In this document: one piece after another, positions 45,783-58,616 of the stretch
How positions within the stretch are numbered: the stretch's first letter is position 1
Layout: each line of letters begins with the position of its first letter
NCBI RefSeq assembly: GCF_022605165.1
Contig: NC_063080.1
Coordinates: forward strand, 1-64,000
Length of the DNA: 64,000 nucleotides
Direction of reading: 5' to 3'
DNA from: Purpureocillium takamizusanense
Taxonomy: Eukaryota > Ascomycota > Sordariomycetes > Hypocreales > Ophiocordycipitaceae
The notes under the pieces: model-generated
The model's input: the letters and a program-made list of their open reading frames with translations, nothing else
Told to the model about the DNA's origin: nothing
The model's database searches: none
Translations under genes and position numbers: made by a program

Positions 45783-48270
45783 ATTGAGTAGACACAAGCG
45801 GCCGTCGGCATCATGCCATGACTGCCGATGTCTTTGTGAGCGACCGAGGCCAAATTTCAATCGGAGGCGTCTCGTCACTTCTTTATATAACATTCGACGA
45901 TAGCGCGGGTTGCTCCGTGGGTTGGCTCGCGCGTCTAGCAGAGAGCATTGCAGGACAACCTCCAACAACGCGCACCCTGTACGTAGCGTTGAAACCGAGC
46001 CACTGTGCACTGGAACATGTCGTCGAATCGGCTTGCAGGTTTAGACGAGCGGGTGCCGTTACACGAGATGCCCAGCTATCTGAACCCGGGGTAAGACGGG
46101 GAGGCGCATAAATGGCCGATGGCGCACGAGACTGTAACCCATCATGTCTCTGATGCTGCGGCCGGCGGCGAGTGTCTAGGAAGGTAGTGCGCGAACCGAT
46201 GAACCGGAACCCTCGACTCGCCTATCGCTCGCTATTTGATCTGATATTAGCTAGGCCATGAAAGCTGGTAATGGTGTGGAGGGGTTGTCTTCAGGGCCCA
46301 GGCTGACCAGGCATCACCTCTCGGTTCGAGCGAGGTGCCGTCAACTTACGTCTTCGATATAGGAATCAAGGTAAGACACTGAGACACCGGCATCGTCGGT
46401 ATCAGTATTTTGAGGGAGAGCAAGCCGTGGGTGGGCGTGGGGCCTGGTCGACAGCGATGGTCCCAGTTGCACGAGGTACGGAGTTGTCTGTACGAAGTAC
46501 GTACCTACGAATAGGCCTCACACTTCTCAGGCAGGAGCCATCGTTGGGGCCTGCCATTGTTCTTTCCAACTTCTTTGTATGAAGTAAGTACGTACCTGCC
46601 TAGGTAGACTGTGCGATGGTGCTTTTACGGAGGTGCTTCCTCAGGCAGGCATCAATCACCATCTCCGCAGCCCGGCATCCGTCCGTCGCCTACTTTTTTA
46701 TTATTATTTTTTAATAAAGATTACACGCATGCGCGCCACATCGGACACTCCAATCGATGGCAGCCACGACATAACCTGTACCGCGCCCCCTCCAACGTCG
46801 TCATTGTTCGGCAATTGACGACGCTCCACGAGCGCCCGTGCGCGGACAATGCCGTCGGTACAGTTACAGCACGGCCTGCAGACGCCCAACCGCCCACGGA
46901 TTCCTTGTAGCGTCCATGCCTCCCCCATGGGAATGGTGTCGCCCGGCAAAGGCGTGCGCTCGCCGGCGGGGGGGGGGGGGGATCGTCACGGACCCGTTGA
47001 CACCGCTTCATGCGCATGTACTTCGTACAATACGTATAATAATCTGCAACACAGACCAGGCTCCCCCATCAGCCCCGCCACGAACGTGGGTGGGACACCG
47101 TTGTCGTTACCAAAGCACGGCAGATAGGCGAGCTGCGGGATGAACAGATGGAGAGACTTGGGGGCCGGCCGGCTCTCGCAGAGCTTCAGCCCTGTCGCGC
47201 GCGACGAGGTTCGTGTTGGAAGTGCCAAGTTACATATGATCGTGACGGGTCCAGGTCAGGGGCCTTTCCTTTCCCACCCACCCACGTTCTTCGTACACTT
47301 ACTGTCAGGTGCCTAGCTTGTCCCGTCAAGCCGGTCCCGCTGGTCTCTGTTCCTACCCCACCACGCCTGGAAAATACCTTCTCACGGACTACGACTACTC
47401 GGTGCATACCTGCGAGAACCGCCCTCTGATTACCTAGTACTACCTTACCTACCTACGCTACGTGACCTACTAACTACCAGGTTCCCACCCCATCGGCGAC
47501 GCCGACCGTCTCCACCGTCCACGTACATCAATGCTCTTGGCCACCGAAACCCATTGGGCCTGGGTGAGACGCTTGCCATGCCCGGCCCCAAAGGAACCGC
47601 GCGGCAGTGGGCCTCCCGACCGTCATGGGCCAGTTGCCGTGTCCGCCAAGCAGCCATGCTCACCAAGTGGCCCTCCTAGCCCGTCCGACTGCCAGCAAAC
47701 TCGTCTCCCCCGTGGCACCAAGCTCTCGGCGGCTTCCACTGCCCCTACCCGTGTCGACGCCACGATCCACCACCCACTCGACAACGTGAATCGTCCCCGG
47801 GCCATTTCTGCCCGCGCCGCGCCTGGGCTCCCGACTGACGAGAGACGACGACCAGCGCCGGTCCGCTGCCCGCCGCCGTCGCGGCGACAACTTCCAAGGA
47901 CACCACACCACCCCGGCCGAGACCCATGGATCAATGGATCAACCCAATCTTGCCTGCTGCCAAGCTTGACCTGCGAACCCCCCGCGCGACCTCGATTCCT
48001 TTTGCCTTGATGACATGATTAGTCCGAGGACCCAGCGCCGCCAATCCTTTTCTGAACCCCCGGCTGCCCACGTCCTGACGTGTGGAGTCCCAAGAGGTAT
48101 CCTGACCCCGGCCTCGACATCACGGAGTGCCGTCACGCGGCGCCTTCTGGCTTCTGCAGGCTCTTCCTCTCCTCGACTATTCTCGTCCTCGTCCGCCGAC
48201 TTGCGAGAGAAGCCTCCAACGCCCCGCGTCGACACCGAATCATCTCCAAAGGCGATTGGGCCTCGCCTCT
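45783..48270. promoter_or_regulatory. Long upstream region of the Ca2+-ATPase gene
   Basis: About 2.5 kb without a convincing gene. It contains CGTACCTGCCTAGGTAG at about 46590-46606, a run of 14 G at 46968-46981, and a second cluster of CTACCTACC/ACTACC units at about 47430-47480. From 47530 the sequence is C-rich and open in several frames. A plus-strand frame at 48015-48347 with its own ATG overlaps the ATPase start in another frame and may be an upstream ORF rather than a gene. Confidence 0.5.
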
Positions 48271-51200
48271 ATGGATCCGATCACGCCCGCGCCCGACAAT
48301 TCATCTGCGCAGCGCCATGGCGAAACTCTGCATGGCCACCGCAATGACAGACCTCTAGCATCCGACCTGCGCGACGCCTCGCCGCCGCCTTCGAATCGCT
48401 TTGCCTTCACACCAGGGCAGCTGCACACCCTCATAACCTTCCGGAGCCTCCCGGCTCTCGATGCTTTCGGCGGTCTGCGAGGCCTCGCGGCCGGACTTCG
48501 TACCGACGTTGCTGCCGGCCTCAGCGCCGACGAGACCACTCTTGATGATACTGTTGTCTTCGAAGAGGCCGTCGCCGCCGGCCGCGAGGGCCGGACGCCC
48601 AAGTTAGAGGCAGCCGAGCCACTGGCCGCGGCGCCCGCCCACCACGCGCTGCGCTTGGGAGAAACCCCGAACCCGCACTTCGTCGACCGGAGGCGCATTT
48701 TTGGAACCAACCAACTGCCGCGGCGCCGGCACAAGTCCTTCCCAAAGCTTATGTGGATTGCTTTCAACGACAAGCTCCTGATCCTGCTTACGATATCCGC
48801 GACCATCTCCCTCGCCATTGGCATATATCAATCCGTCGGCGAGGCAGGTTCGTCCAACATTGAGTGGGTAGACGGAGTCACCGTCGTCATCGCCATCATC
48901 GTCATCGTCCTCGCTACCGCCGCCAACGACTGGCAGCAGAACCACAAGTTTGAGAAGCTTAATGAACGGAATCAGCAGCGCGAAGTCACCGTCGTGCGTT
49001 CGGGCAGGGCCCAAAAGATTTGGATACACGATGTCCTCGTCGGAGACATCATGCACATTGAAGCCGGCGACGTTGTCGCTGTCGACGGCGTCCTCATCCA
49101 AGCCTCCGGCCTCCATATCGATGAGTCGTCTGTATCGGGAGAGTCAGGCATGGTCCAGAAGACAGTTCCTGCCGACCACGATGCCTCGCACGCTTCCCTC
49201 GCCGACCCCTTCATCCTCAGCGGTACCACGGTGAACCGGGGAGTTGGTCGCTACCTCGTCACGTCCATTGGAGCCAACTCGACGTACGGACGCACGCTCA
49301 TTTCTCTGCGTGAGGACGTGCAGGTCACGCCTCTCCAGGAAAAGCTCGGCCGGCTGGGCAAGCAGCTCATCATCTTCGGCGCCGCTGCCGGCACAATCTT
49401 CTTCATCATCCTTTTCATCCGTTACCTAACCCGCTTAAAGTACATGTCCAGCAAGGGCCCGTCTAGCAAGGCCGAAACCTTCTTCCACATTCTTATTCTC
49501 TCCATCACGGTCGTCGTCATTACCGTCCCCGAAGGCCTTGCCCTGAATGTCTCGGTCGCCTTGGCCTTTGCGACGAAACGAATGCTCAAGGACAATAACC
49601 TTGTTCGCCTCGTTCGTTCCGTCGAAATCATGGGAAACGCGACCTGCGTGTGCTCCGATAAGACGGGCACTCTGACGCAAAACAAGATGACAATAGTGGC
49701 CGGCCGCGTGGGCGCCGAGGATAGCTTCTACGACTTGGATACGGCTGCTACTGTCGCGGGACAACCCACGTCGGACCCGCTTGCTCCTAGGCCCGCTTCC
49801 TCGGTCCAGCTGACCGCCTCGTTGTCCACGGAGGTCAAGGATTTGATCAAAGATAGCATTGCGCTGAACTCGACTGCCTTTGAGAGCGTCGAGTCTTCTG
49901 ATTCCGACTACTTTGGTTCGAGCACTGAGACGGCGCTGCTCAAGTTCAGCCGGGATCACCTGGGCATGGGGTTGTTGCGCGTGGAGAGGGCCAACACCCC
50001 AATCGTCACTTTACTGCCCTTTGAGTCGTCGCGGAAGTGGATGGCTGTTTTGGTCAAGTTGCCGAATGGCAGATATCGCCTTCTCATCAAAGGCGCCGCC
50101 GAAGTCGTTTTCGAATATTGCGCTTTCTTGATCGGTGACCCAACATATGTCCTCACAGCCGCACGTCTCACTTCGGACGACAGAGCCAGCTTCAATGAGA
50201 CCATTACCAGCTACGCCAACAACATGTTGCGACCGGTTGCCATTGCCTACCGGGACTTCGACGCATCGGAGATTTTTGAAAATCCCGATGACGACCCGGC
50301 CGCGGTAAACCTCGAGTGGCTTGCGTCGGGACTCATATTCATTGGCGTCTTTGGCATCCGCGACCCCCTCCGTCCCGAGGTCATACAGTCAGTCCGTATA
50401 TGCCAGGATGCCGGGGTCTTTGTGCGTATGGTCACGGGCGACAACTTCCTCACGGCCAAGGCTATGGCTGCTGAGTGCGGAATCTTTACCGCCGGCGGCA
50501 TTGCCATGGACGGTCCTACCTTCCGCAAGCTGTCCCCATCGCAGCTGGATGCGGTGATCCCCCGACTTCAGGTGCTGGCGAGGTCGAGCCCAGAGGACAA
50601 GCTCTTGCTGGTGACCCACCTTAGGTCCATGAAGGAGACTGTCGCTGTAACAGGCGACGGAACTAACGATGCCTTGGCACTCAAGGCTGCAGACGTCGGA
50701 CTGGCCATGGGCATACAGGGTACCGAGGTCGCCAAGGAGGCTGCTTCCATCATCCTTCTCGACGACAACTTTGCCTCCATCGTGAAAGCATTGAGCTGGG
50801 GACGCACTGTCAATGACGCCGTCAAGAAGTTCTGCCAGGTAAGCGACGAGCTCTCCAAACGGGAACGTTGTGGAAGCTGATGCTGACCATGATGACTGAA
50901 GTTTCAATTCACCATCAACATCACCGCCGGTACGCTTACGGTGATTTCGAAGCTTGTTGGCGACTCCATCTTTGACGTTGTCCAGTTGCTTTGGATCAAC
51001 CTCATCATGGACATATTTGCGTCTCTCGGTCTTGCCACGGATCATCCTTCGCCCGATTTCCTCAAACGCAAGCCGGAACCTCGAAACGCGTCAATCATCA
51101 GCATTACGATGTGGAAGATGATTCTTGGACAGGCAATCTATCAGCTCGCCGTCGTCTTCACCATTCACTATGCCGGTTGGGATCTCTTTGACGTTGACAC

Positions 51201-52110
51201 CCGGAGTGAGAAGCACAGGCTGCAGACGCTGGTATTTAACATCTACGTCTGGATGCAGTTTTTCAACCAGCACAACTGCCGACGGGTGGACAACAAACTG
51301 GACATTTGGTACCAAGGCGTCTTGACGAACCCATGGTTCATTGGCGTGCAATGCCTGACAGTGGTGGGACAGTTCATCATCATATTCAAGGGAGGCGAGG
51401 CCTTCAACACGGTGCCCCTAACCGGGGCCAATTGGGGATGGAGCATACTCTTTGGTGTCTTGACCATCCCCCTTGGCGCCCTGATACGACAGATCCCCGA
51501 TCGATATGTACTGGCAATTTTTCAGCTCTGTAAAGGAGCCTTCCTCTTTGCCACCAAGCCGTTGCGGCCGCTGCTCTGCTGCTGCTCTTGCTTCTCTACA
51601 CTCCGGGCGCGCAAGCGTCAGAAGTTGAACGGCGACCAGCGACAGGAGATGACGGCCGTACAGAGTATGCCCCCAGTGACGAGGGGGACAATGCAATCGC
51701 AGGTCTCTCAGGACGGGCAGACTACTATCAGCGACGGCACAGATGTCGCGGAGAAGACGCCTAAGGTGGTTGATCTTCAAGGGATGATTGAGGCTGCCAA
51801 GCTTGGTCGTTCGTTCGGGACGGACATTTTGGAGCTGCATCCAAACACCTTGAAGGACGACCCGATTTTGAGGACCAGGAGCAACGTGAGAATCCCGCCC
51901 AGTCAAGATGCTGCGCTGCAGAGATTTATGGCGCGCGACGACGACGAACCTCGTGGTAGGCGGAGTCGGCGGCGGACGCCAGCCAGAGCAATTTGGGTAG
52001 AACCCACGAGGCCTGATCGGCTGGCGCAACTCGCGCGTCCTGGTCAGGCCCAAACGCGCGAGAGGCGTGGCTTGACCTGGGAAGGGCTCTTGAGGTCAAA
52101 GAGAAGGTGA
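48271..52110 (+). CDS. P-type Ca2+-ATPase, vacuolar Pmc1/plasma-membrane (P2B) type
   Basis: The protein has 1258 residues from exons 48271-50838 and 50902-52110 (63-nt intron). The first ATG of the frame is at 48271. It pumps cytosolic Ca2+ (usually into the vacuole) at the cost of ATP. Landmarks are IDESSVSGESGMVQ (actuator), VPEGLALNV in TM4, the phosphorylated Asp463 in CSDKTGTLTQNKM, FESSRKWMAVL and LIKGAAEVV (nucleotide domain), VRMVTGDNFLTAKAM, TGDGTNDALALKAADVG, and TM6 LLWINLIMDIFASLGLA followed by FLKRKPEPR. A cysteine cluster (LCCCSCF) lies just after the last membrane span, and the C-terminus is a basic tail. It converges with the Ste6-type pump. Calcineurin/Crz1 control is usual for the family, but I saw no site. 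Confidence 0.93.
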
Positions 52111-52564
52111 AGTCCAAGGTACGATGCATATGCTTTCTGCGTCTGGCATGGGCAAGACTCTTTGCGCGCTCGACAGTTGAGACGAGCACGACTGCAGGCG
52201 GAAGAGCGGTGTGACGCCGGGCGAGTTTACTCTGACGACCTCACGATGCATATACTTGAGCACATAGAGATATTTTTAATTCATGCATATATGGTCGAAA
52301 CTTGGTCGACGTTTTGAGGGCGATAAAGTGCCTGCTTCTGAGCAACGGCAGCCTGACTAGAGTAGAGGCATGATGGCCCAGTGGAAAGACGAAACTGTTC
52401 GCAGTGCTGCCTGCAAATCAAAGTTTCCATCCATATCCTGTCAAAAGAGGGTAGAAATCGTTAGGATACAGACCTCTTGGCCCAATCCAAGGGAATGCAG
52501 TCGTGAGAAAGTCGTAAAATTCGTGAGTGCCAGCCCATTTCCTCCGACGTCGCCTCCTGGCTAG
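52111..52564. other. Convergent intergenic region (Ca2+-ATPase / ABC pump)
   Basis: 3' flanks of both genes. No gene or repeat visible. Confidence 0.6.
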
Positions 52565-55500
52565 CTACACCGCGGCATCGCCGCCATCCATCCAGATTCC
52601 TCCGCTCATCAGACGGCTGAAAGGGCCGTTTGCCTGCACCAGCTCCTGTACGCTCGCCCCCTCCTCGACCTTGATGCCATTCTCGAGGACGATAATCTTG
52701 TCTGCCACGTGCATCATGTCGATGCTGTGCGTCACGAGCACGATGGCCATGTCATCGGTCTGATGGGGCGAGGAGGCACCACCACCGGTATCCGTCGGCG
52801 ACTTGCACAGTTCCGACCGGCCCCGCACCAAGTCTTGGATGATTTGACGGACGGTGGCCGCGTTCTCGGCGTCGAGGGCGCTCGTGGGCTCGTCCATGAC
52901 GAGGAGTCGTGGGCGGCGGATGAGCGCCCGCGCGATGCACAGCCGCTGCGCCTGCCCGCCCGAAAGCGCTAGCCCCCCGTCCCCGACGATGGTGTCGTAG
53001 CCCTGCGGGAGGGATACGATGAAGTCGTGCATGTTGACTGCCTGTGCCGCTCGCACGATCCTGGCCCAGCGCTCGCTCGGCGACTCCGCACCCGCCGCCA
53101 GACTATAGGTGATGTTGTCGGCTATGCTGCAGGGGAACACGAACTGCGACTGCGGCACGTAGGCCACGTGGGAGCGAAGGCTTTGCATGTCGACTTCGCC
53201 GTGGGGGACATGGCAGAACGTGAGTGCCGAGCCGCCACTGTGGCGCTCCGGCGAGGGTTCGTACAAGCCGAGAAGGAGGGAAGCGACGGTCGACTTGCCG
53301 CATCCCGACTGTCCAACAATGACGGTACACTCTCCGGAGTCGATGTCCAAGGATACTTGGTTGAGGGCCGGTTCGTGGGGCCGAAGTGGGTAGGCAAACG
53401 TGAGCCCGCGCATCGTCACGGGAAGGGGTCCCGCGTGGAGCTTCCGGGAGAAGTTCTCGTGGCCTTGTCGATCCAAGGGCAGCCCTGCATACCTAAGGAG
53501 CTGCGTCGCGGCAGCCTGAGCCGCAGTCAGCTGCGGTATGCCGCTCAACATGTCCGAGGCATTGCCAATGCTGAAGACCAGGACGTTGACCACGCCGAGC
53601 ATACTCGTCACTGTGGTGCTTGAATCCGCCGCCAGGAGCACCATGGTGTAGTAGAAGATGAGTGCAACAAGCAGGCAACCCATCGACTGGTACAGGCCAA
53701 AGAGCGGGCCGCTGTACGCTGCGCGTCTCAGGCCGTGGCCCAGCGTGCGCCTGACCGTCACGTCGTACTTTTGCGTGAGGCGGTCCTCCATGGCCAGGCA
53801 CCGCACGACGCGAATGTTGAGCAGGATATCCGTGGCCACGGCGCTCGAGTCTTCGGCAGCGTCGTTGCACCGCACCTCCCACTTTGTGCTGACCACTGCG
53901 TACCCTTTGACCGCGCCCAAGACGACTGGTAGCGTCGCGAGGACCACGAGCGTCAGCCGCCAAGAGATGACCATGGCCCAGATGACAGATATCGAAACGG
54001 TTCCGACGACGGTGAGGACAATTGGAATGAAGCGTCCCACGATGACTCTCATCTCTTCTGGGCTCCGCTCGAGAGCCTCGCTAATGCGGCTCGGCGAGTT
54101 GGTCTTGTCGTCAAACCACGGCATTGGTTGCTGAAGGATCCTGTTGAGCGCCTCGACCCTGACCTTGTCCACCCACGCCTGTGCAACCATCTCCATGAGA
54201 TAGCGACCACCACCCCGACAAAGGCCATCCACAACGGCGATGCCGATAAGGTACAAGGCCCATCGCCGTCCCTCGGCGATCTTGTCGCCAGATGACCACA
54301 TGGCACCCACGAGGTGACCCAAGCAGTACCCGAATGCCGGCGTAGCCGCCGAACCGACCACGCAGGTGATGAAGCCGAGCATGCCGATAAATCGTTGCAA
54401 CACCCCCAGATTCGGCCAGATAGTCTTCAATGTTGCTGTTAGGCTCGGGTCTGGAGGGTGCTGCTTCGTAGGTCCCTCAAGGACCGTCTGCTTCTCTAGT
54501 CGTCTTCGTGTCGCGAGGCGACGCAGGGCAGATACGTTGCTTCTTCGATTGAAAGCACCAAATATACATCTGCCATCGCCCTTATCTGCAAAGGGATCCA
54601 CATCCGATCCTTCGCGAAGAATAGGGGACAGCATTCCGTCACTGCGACTCCTTGACCGCTCACATTCAGGAAGTGAGAACTGCTCGTCGATAAACTGCGA
54701 GAAACGGCGCACATCAGGCTCTATCAGCGTCGTCAGTCGCGCAGGTCTGGGCTTTTGAGGAGGTGTATCCGGCTCCCATAGACCGGATGTGACTTCCTTC
54801 TCTGTCGAAGAAGACTCGGAACAACCGGACGGGGGTCTGTGAAGCAGCGTTCGACTTGAATCCGTTGGGCTGTTGCCATAGGCATCGAACGTTGAACACG
54901 AGTCGAAGGACGATGTTGGTGACGTAATTCGGGCACCACTATTAGAGAGCCTCGAGAGATGAATGCCACTTTGTGATGCGCCGTCGTCGTTGTCGTTATT
55001 GTCGTCGTCGTCTGATCCGCCGGACAATGCGGCAAAAGTTCCATGAGTGAGACCGGAAAGAACACTCTTGGATCCCTGCTGGGCAATTGTAGCGTTTTCC
55101 ATGACATAGACGTACTCTCCCTCCTCGATTTGCGCCATGTCATGAGTTATGATGATGGTCGTCTTGTCTTTTCGCCACTCTCTGATACCATCCATGATGA
55201 GGCCTCGCCTCAACTTGTCCAAGCCGCTGGTGATCTCATCGAGGACCAAAACAGCAGGATCTCTGAGCCGCGCTTGGGCCAATGCTACCATTTGCTTCTG
55301 TCCACCACTGAGGTTGAAGCCCCCGGAGCCCACCAGAGTATCGAGCCCGGCCGGGAGCTCGGCAAGAAGCGACTGAAGCAGAGAAAATTGGCAGGCATTG
55401 ACGACATCTGTGTATCGCACCGTCTCCGGGGCAGGGTGGGCCATGGCAACATTGTTGAAGAGCGTATCGTTGAAGAGGATGCTGGTCTGCTGAATCACCG

Positions 55501-56985
55501 TAATGTTTTCGCGTAGCCAGTCAGGGTCCAACTCGTCTGCTGGCATCCCATTAACGAGCATTTCCCCGGAAAGTGGTTTGTAGAGTTGGGCGATGAGGTT
55601 TGCAACGGTGCTCTTGCCCGAACCGCTCTTGCCGACCACGAAGGTCGTTTGGCCGGCGGGGAACATGAAGCTCGACGGCTCTAGAACCGTCTTCTCTGGC
55701 CGCGATGGATACGCAAAGCTCACCTATATTAAGGTCAATCGGCGTTTTGTCAACTAAGAATGGAGGCACTGACATCTCTCAGCTCAATGCCACCGACCAT
55801 GTGGCCAGGCCGAATTTTCGAGCGAACGCTGGCAGCGTTGGCCAGCGGCGGGTCCGAGTTTGACTTCTTACAGATGTCGGATAGGAAGCTGCCCGCTGCC
55901 ATGCCTTTGGAGAGAATCAGCCAATGCGGCGCGACCGACTCTACTCCTTGGAACAGCGTCAGAACGGCGAAGAACGTAGTCACGACATGGCCTGGCGGCA
56001 AGCCCTCCCGCACGAGCACCACGCCATACCAGAACCCGGCCACAAACATGGAGACGATCCAGAAGCCAATGTAGCCCAGCTGAAAAGCATTGCACTGAGC
56101 CTGGATGAGATACTGACTCGCAGCCCGTTTGACCTCGCGGTAGTATTGCTGAACGCTGCGGTCACAACCATCGTAGACTTTGACGAGCCCTATGGCGGTA
56201 AGGGAGGCAGATGTGAGCTTTGAGGCCGTCTCAAGGTGTGCCTTTTGCGCCCGGATAGCTGGATCTAGTCGCCTTGTGGCAACGGACAAGATGGCGATGG
56301 AGATGGGGACGGTAGCGACGAGCATCAGAGTCAACTTCCACGAGTGGTAGAGAGCGACGATCAGTGAAGCAAGGGCGCACACGATATCGCAGATGAGGAG
56401 CCCAAGAATTTGGGATGTCGCAAGCTGAAGTTCTCGCGTTTGTCTATAGTCTGTCAGCACTGGAAACGATGATCTTGTACGGTTGACTTGTTTGTGGACA
56501 TACGTCTGCATTGTCACAAGAAGACTGGACATGGCGCGTTTGGATGTGTCAAACCAAGCCAAGTCACGGTAAAGCAGAGTATTGAATAAGCTTCGGCGCG
56601 CACTTTCTGCTTGAAGCTCTCCAAAAGCAACCCAGAGTGACAGGAGGGAGGCGTTGATAAGCCAGTTCCCCAGCCCGAGGCCGGTAAGAAGCAGACACCA
56701 TTCCGAAACGTCATGAACAGCACTGTCTCCAGATCGCAAATCGCCTCCAAAGGCCGCGAATACGTCAAATATGCGACCTACAAAGACGGCAAAGGCGGTT
56801 CGAAGCCCAGCAGACGCTGCCGAAGCAAGGACGGCCGCGGTCAGGGGCGCCAGGTGCGAGGCTTTGGTGAAGGCGAACAGGCTAGCCCACGATGACTTTG
56901 GCTGGTCGGACGCATCTGGCTCAAGAGGGAGTGAAGCATCGGCCGGAGGCGGCGAGGCCGGCACTGCCTTGGCTCTAATCTTCAT
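52565..56985 (-). CDS. ste6: Full-size ABC-B transporter, Ste6 (a-factor exporter) type
   Basis: The protein has 1436 residues from exons 56985-56504, 56443-55774 and 55723-52565 (introns 60 and 50 nt). Layout is TMD1 (about 35-340), NBD1 (about 385-620), a linker, TMD2 (about 820-1110) and NBD2. NBD1 has GKSGSGKST (415), LSGGQKQ (522) and VLDEITSGLD; NBD2 has GQSGCGKST, LSGGQAQR and VMDEPTSALD. The second join restores ELRDVSFAYPSRPEKT. The NBD1 tail TTIIITHDMAQIEEGEYVYVM closely recalls yeast Ste6, which exports farnesylated a-factor at the plasma membrane. The NBD1-TMD2 linker is long and Ser/Asp-rich (DDDDNNDNDD), a probable regulatory segment. Other ABC-B pumps are possible. The ATG at 56985 is the first in frame. 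Confidence 0.88.
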
Positions 56986-57864
56986 GTCTTCATGAGGATG
57001 GCGACGCTGATGAGTTCGACGCGAGAGAGGGAGAATCCGGTCGTGGCGGCGGCATCTTGAAAAGGCACGCTCTAAGTGATACCACAACCCGGAACTGCGG
57101 GCAACCGAGGACGGAGACGCAAGGGACTAGTATCACTTGTGGCTTGGATGTGTGAATGCATAGAGTGGCATTGTCCGGGGACCATTGTTGCGGGGCGATG
57201 GTGAGGCCTGACCCAAGCACGCACATGCCACCAAGACGCCCGCGCTCAAGGGCAGCACCTTTCCATTAGCATCGACGCTGCAGTTGGCTTTGGAGGAGCA
57301 AACATTTCTGCGACGCATAGGCATCTCCGTGGGCTTGCAACTGCATCTCTCGACGCGGTGTGTGCCGCAGAGGGCGGTGCCCCGGGTTGAACGCCGGCGA
57401 CACCGTGCACAGCGTCGTTGCGAACGCGAAACATTCTGCGAAGAAGACCGAAGCAGATGGGCGTATGAGGCGGATGCACGGGAAGGCGTCGGGGCCCAGC
57501 GCTGCACAGTTCTTGTAGTATACTCGTCGCGCACCTGTGCCATGTGCCTGCTGGTGGGAGTTGTGGTTTCCGTCCCCGCAGTCTGCCATGCAGTCGGGTT
57601 ATACAGTGCATACATACAGTGTTGCCAATGTCTACGCACATTGGACTTTTTGATGTCATTGCCCCTCCACGTCCTACTAACGAGGATACTATTCCGCTTG
57701 CAGCTCGAGGTCCTCCCTGCCCCACGTCCGCCCAAGGTTCCAACTTTTTGACATCAGCGTCCTCCTTCAACTGAATAAACGGCGAGAAATCAACACACTA
57801 CAGGAGCAAGCCGACCGAATTGCCACGACAGAACACCAGCGACACCACACAGCTGCAGCCCAAG
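56986..57864. promoter_or_regulatory. Divergent promoter of the ABC pump and PBDC1 genes
   Basis: About 880 bases. Overlapping short frames occur on both strands but none is convincing. Leaders of both genes must lie here. Confidence 0.5.
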
Positions 57865-58616
57865 ATGGATCCCATGGAGAGCATGTCCGGGGCCCCCGTG
57901 CCCAAGGACTTCAACGCCGAGGAGGCCATCAACATGGAAGAGGTGCGCGCCGTGCGTCGTCGCTCTCTTTGTCGTTCGCTAACTTTGAGCCTCGATAGAT
58001 GGAGCAGCAATTTGCCGTCAAAGGTAACTAGCTATTGCCCGACCCCTCCGCGCCACGGTGGCTGAGCCTTTTCCCCCGACTGACCGCGGGACAGTCGTTC
58101 AGCACATGCAGACGTACTGGTCGATCCTTGAAAAGGTCAAGGGCTCTACCCTGCGCCTGACCAAGATGGATGATGACATCTACGAGCACCTCACCACAGA
58201 CTTCCCCGAGTTCGATCCGGCAGCCACCATCGACGAAGACGAGATGAAGAGCAAGAGCGGAAAGGAACGGTGGCGCAAGTTCATGATGGCCTACGAAAAG
58301 AAGATTGACGACTACAACTTTGGCACCATGGTGCGCAACAGCCCCAAGGTCGAGTACGAGGAGGACACGACCATTTTTGGTGAATTGCCTTTCGTTGCCC
58401 ATTGAGCTCTGAGACAAGACCGAGCTAATCCCATCAGTTCCTCGCATGCAATTTTACGCCATTGAGATTGCCAGGTAATCATCCATGTCCCCCATACAAA
58501 CCCCGCTCCTTCCGATGGTGGGCGGGCACTTGCGCTAACGTCGTGCAAGGAACAAGAAGGGCTTGAATGACTGGATATACGAACAGGCGCAGGCGGAAAA
58601 GACCAAGACAAAGTAA
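57865..58616 (+). CDS. PBDC1/Chp1 family (yeast Ypl225w), eEF1A chaperone
   Basis: The five exons are 57865-57942, 57999-58023, 58095-58379, 58438-58474 and 58550-58616; they encode 163 residues. Introns are 56-75 nt and the second exon has only 25 nt. The joined protein reads FNAEEAINMEEMEQQFAVKV, HMQTYWSILEKVKGSTLRLT, DIYEHFP-like acidic text, RWRKFMMAYEKKIDDYNFGT, and VPRMQFYAIEIARNKKGLND with WIYEQAQ: the PBDC1 domain over its full length. The yeast member binds nascent eEF1A at the ribosome and aids folding of its GTP-binding domain. Every join keeps frame and restores a conserved motif. It is cytosolic. The gene is divergent from the ABC pump and unrelated to it in function. Confidence 0.92.

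Noticed and set aside
46310..46345. GGTTCGAGC phrase like a tRNA T-arm
   Set aside because: No matching acceptor, D or anticodon stems can be folded around it.
47531..48347. Plus-strand frames of 159 and 110 codons before the Ca2+-ATPase
   Set aside because: Pro/Arg/Ser-rich text from C-rich leader DNA; the second overlaps the ATPase start in another frame. At most an upstream ORF.
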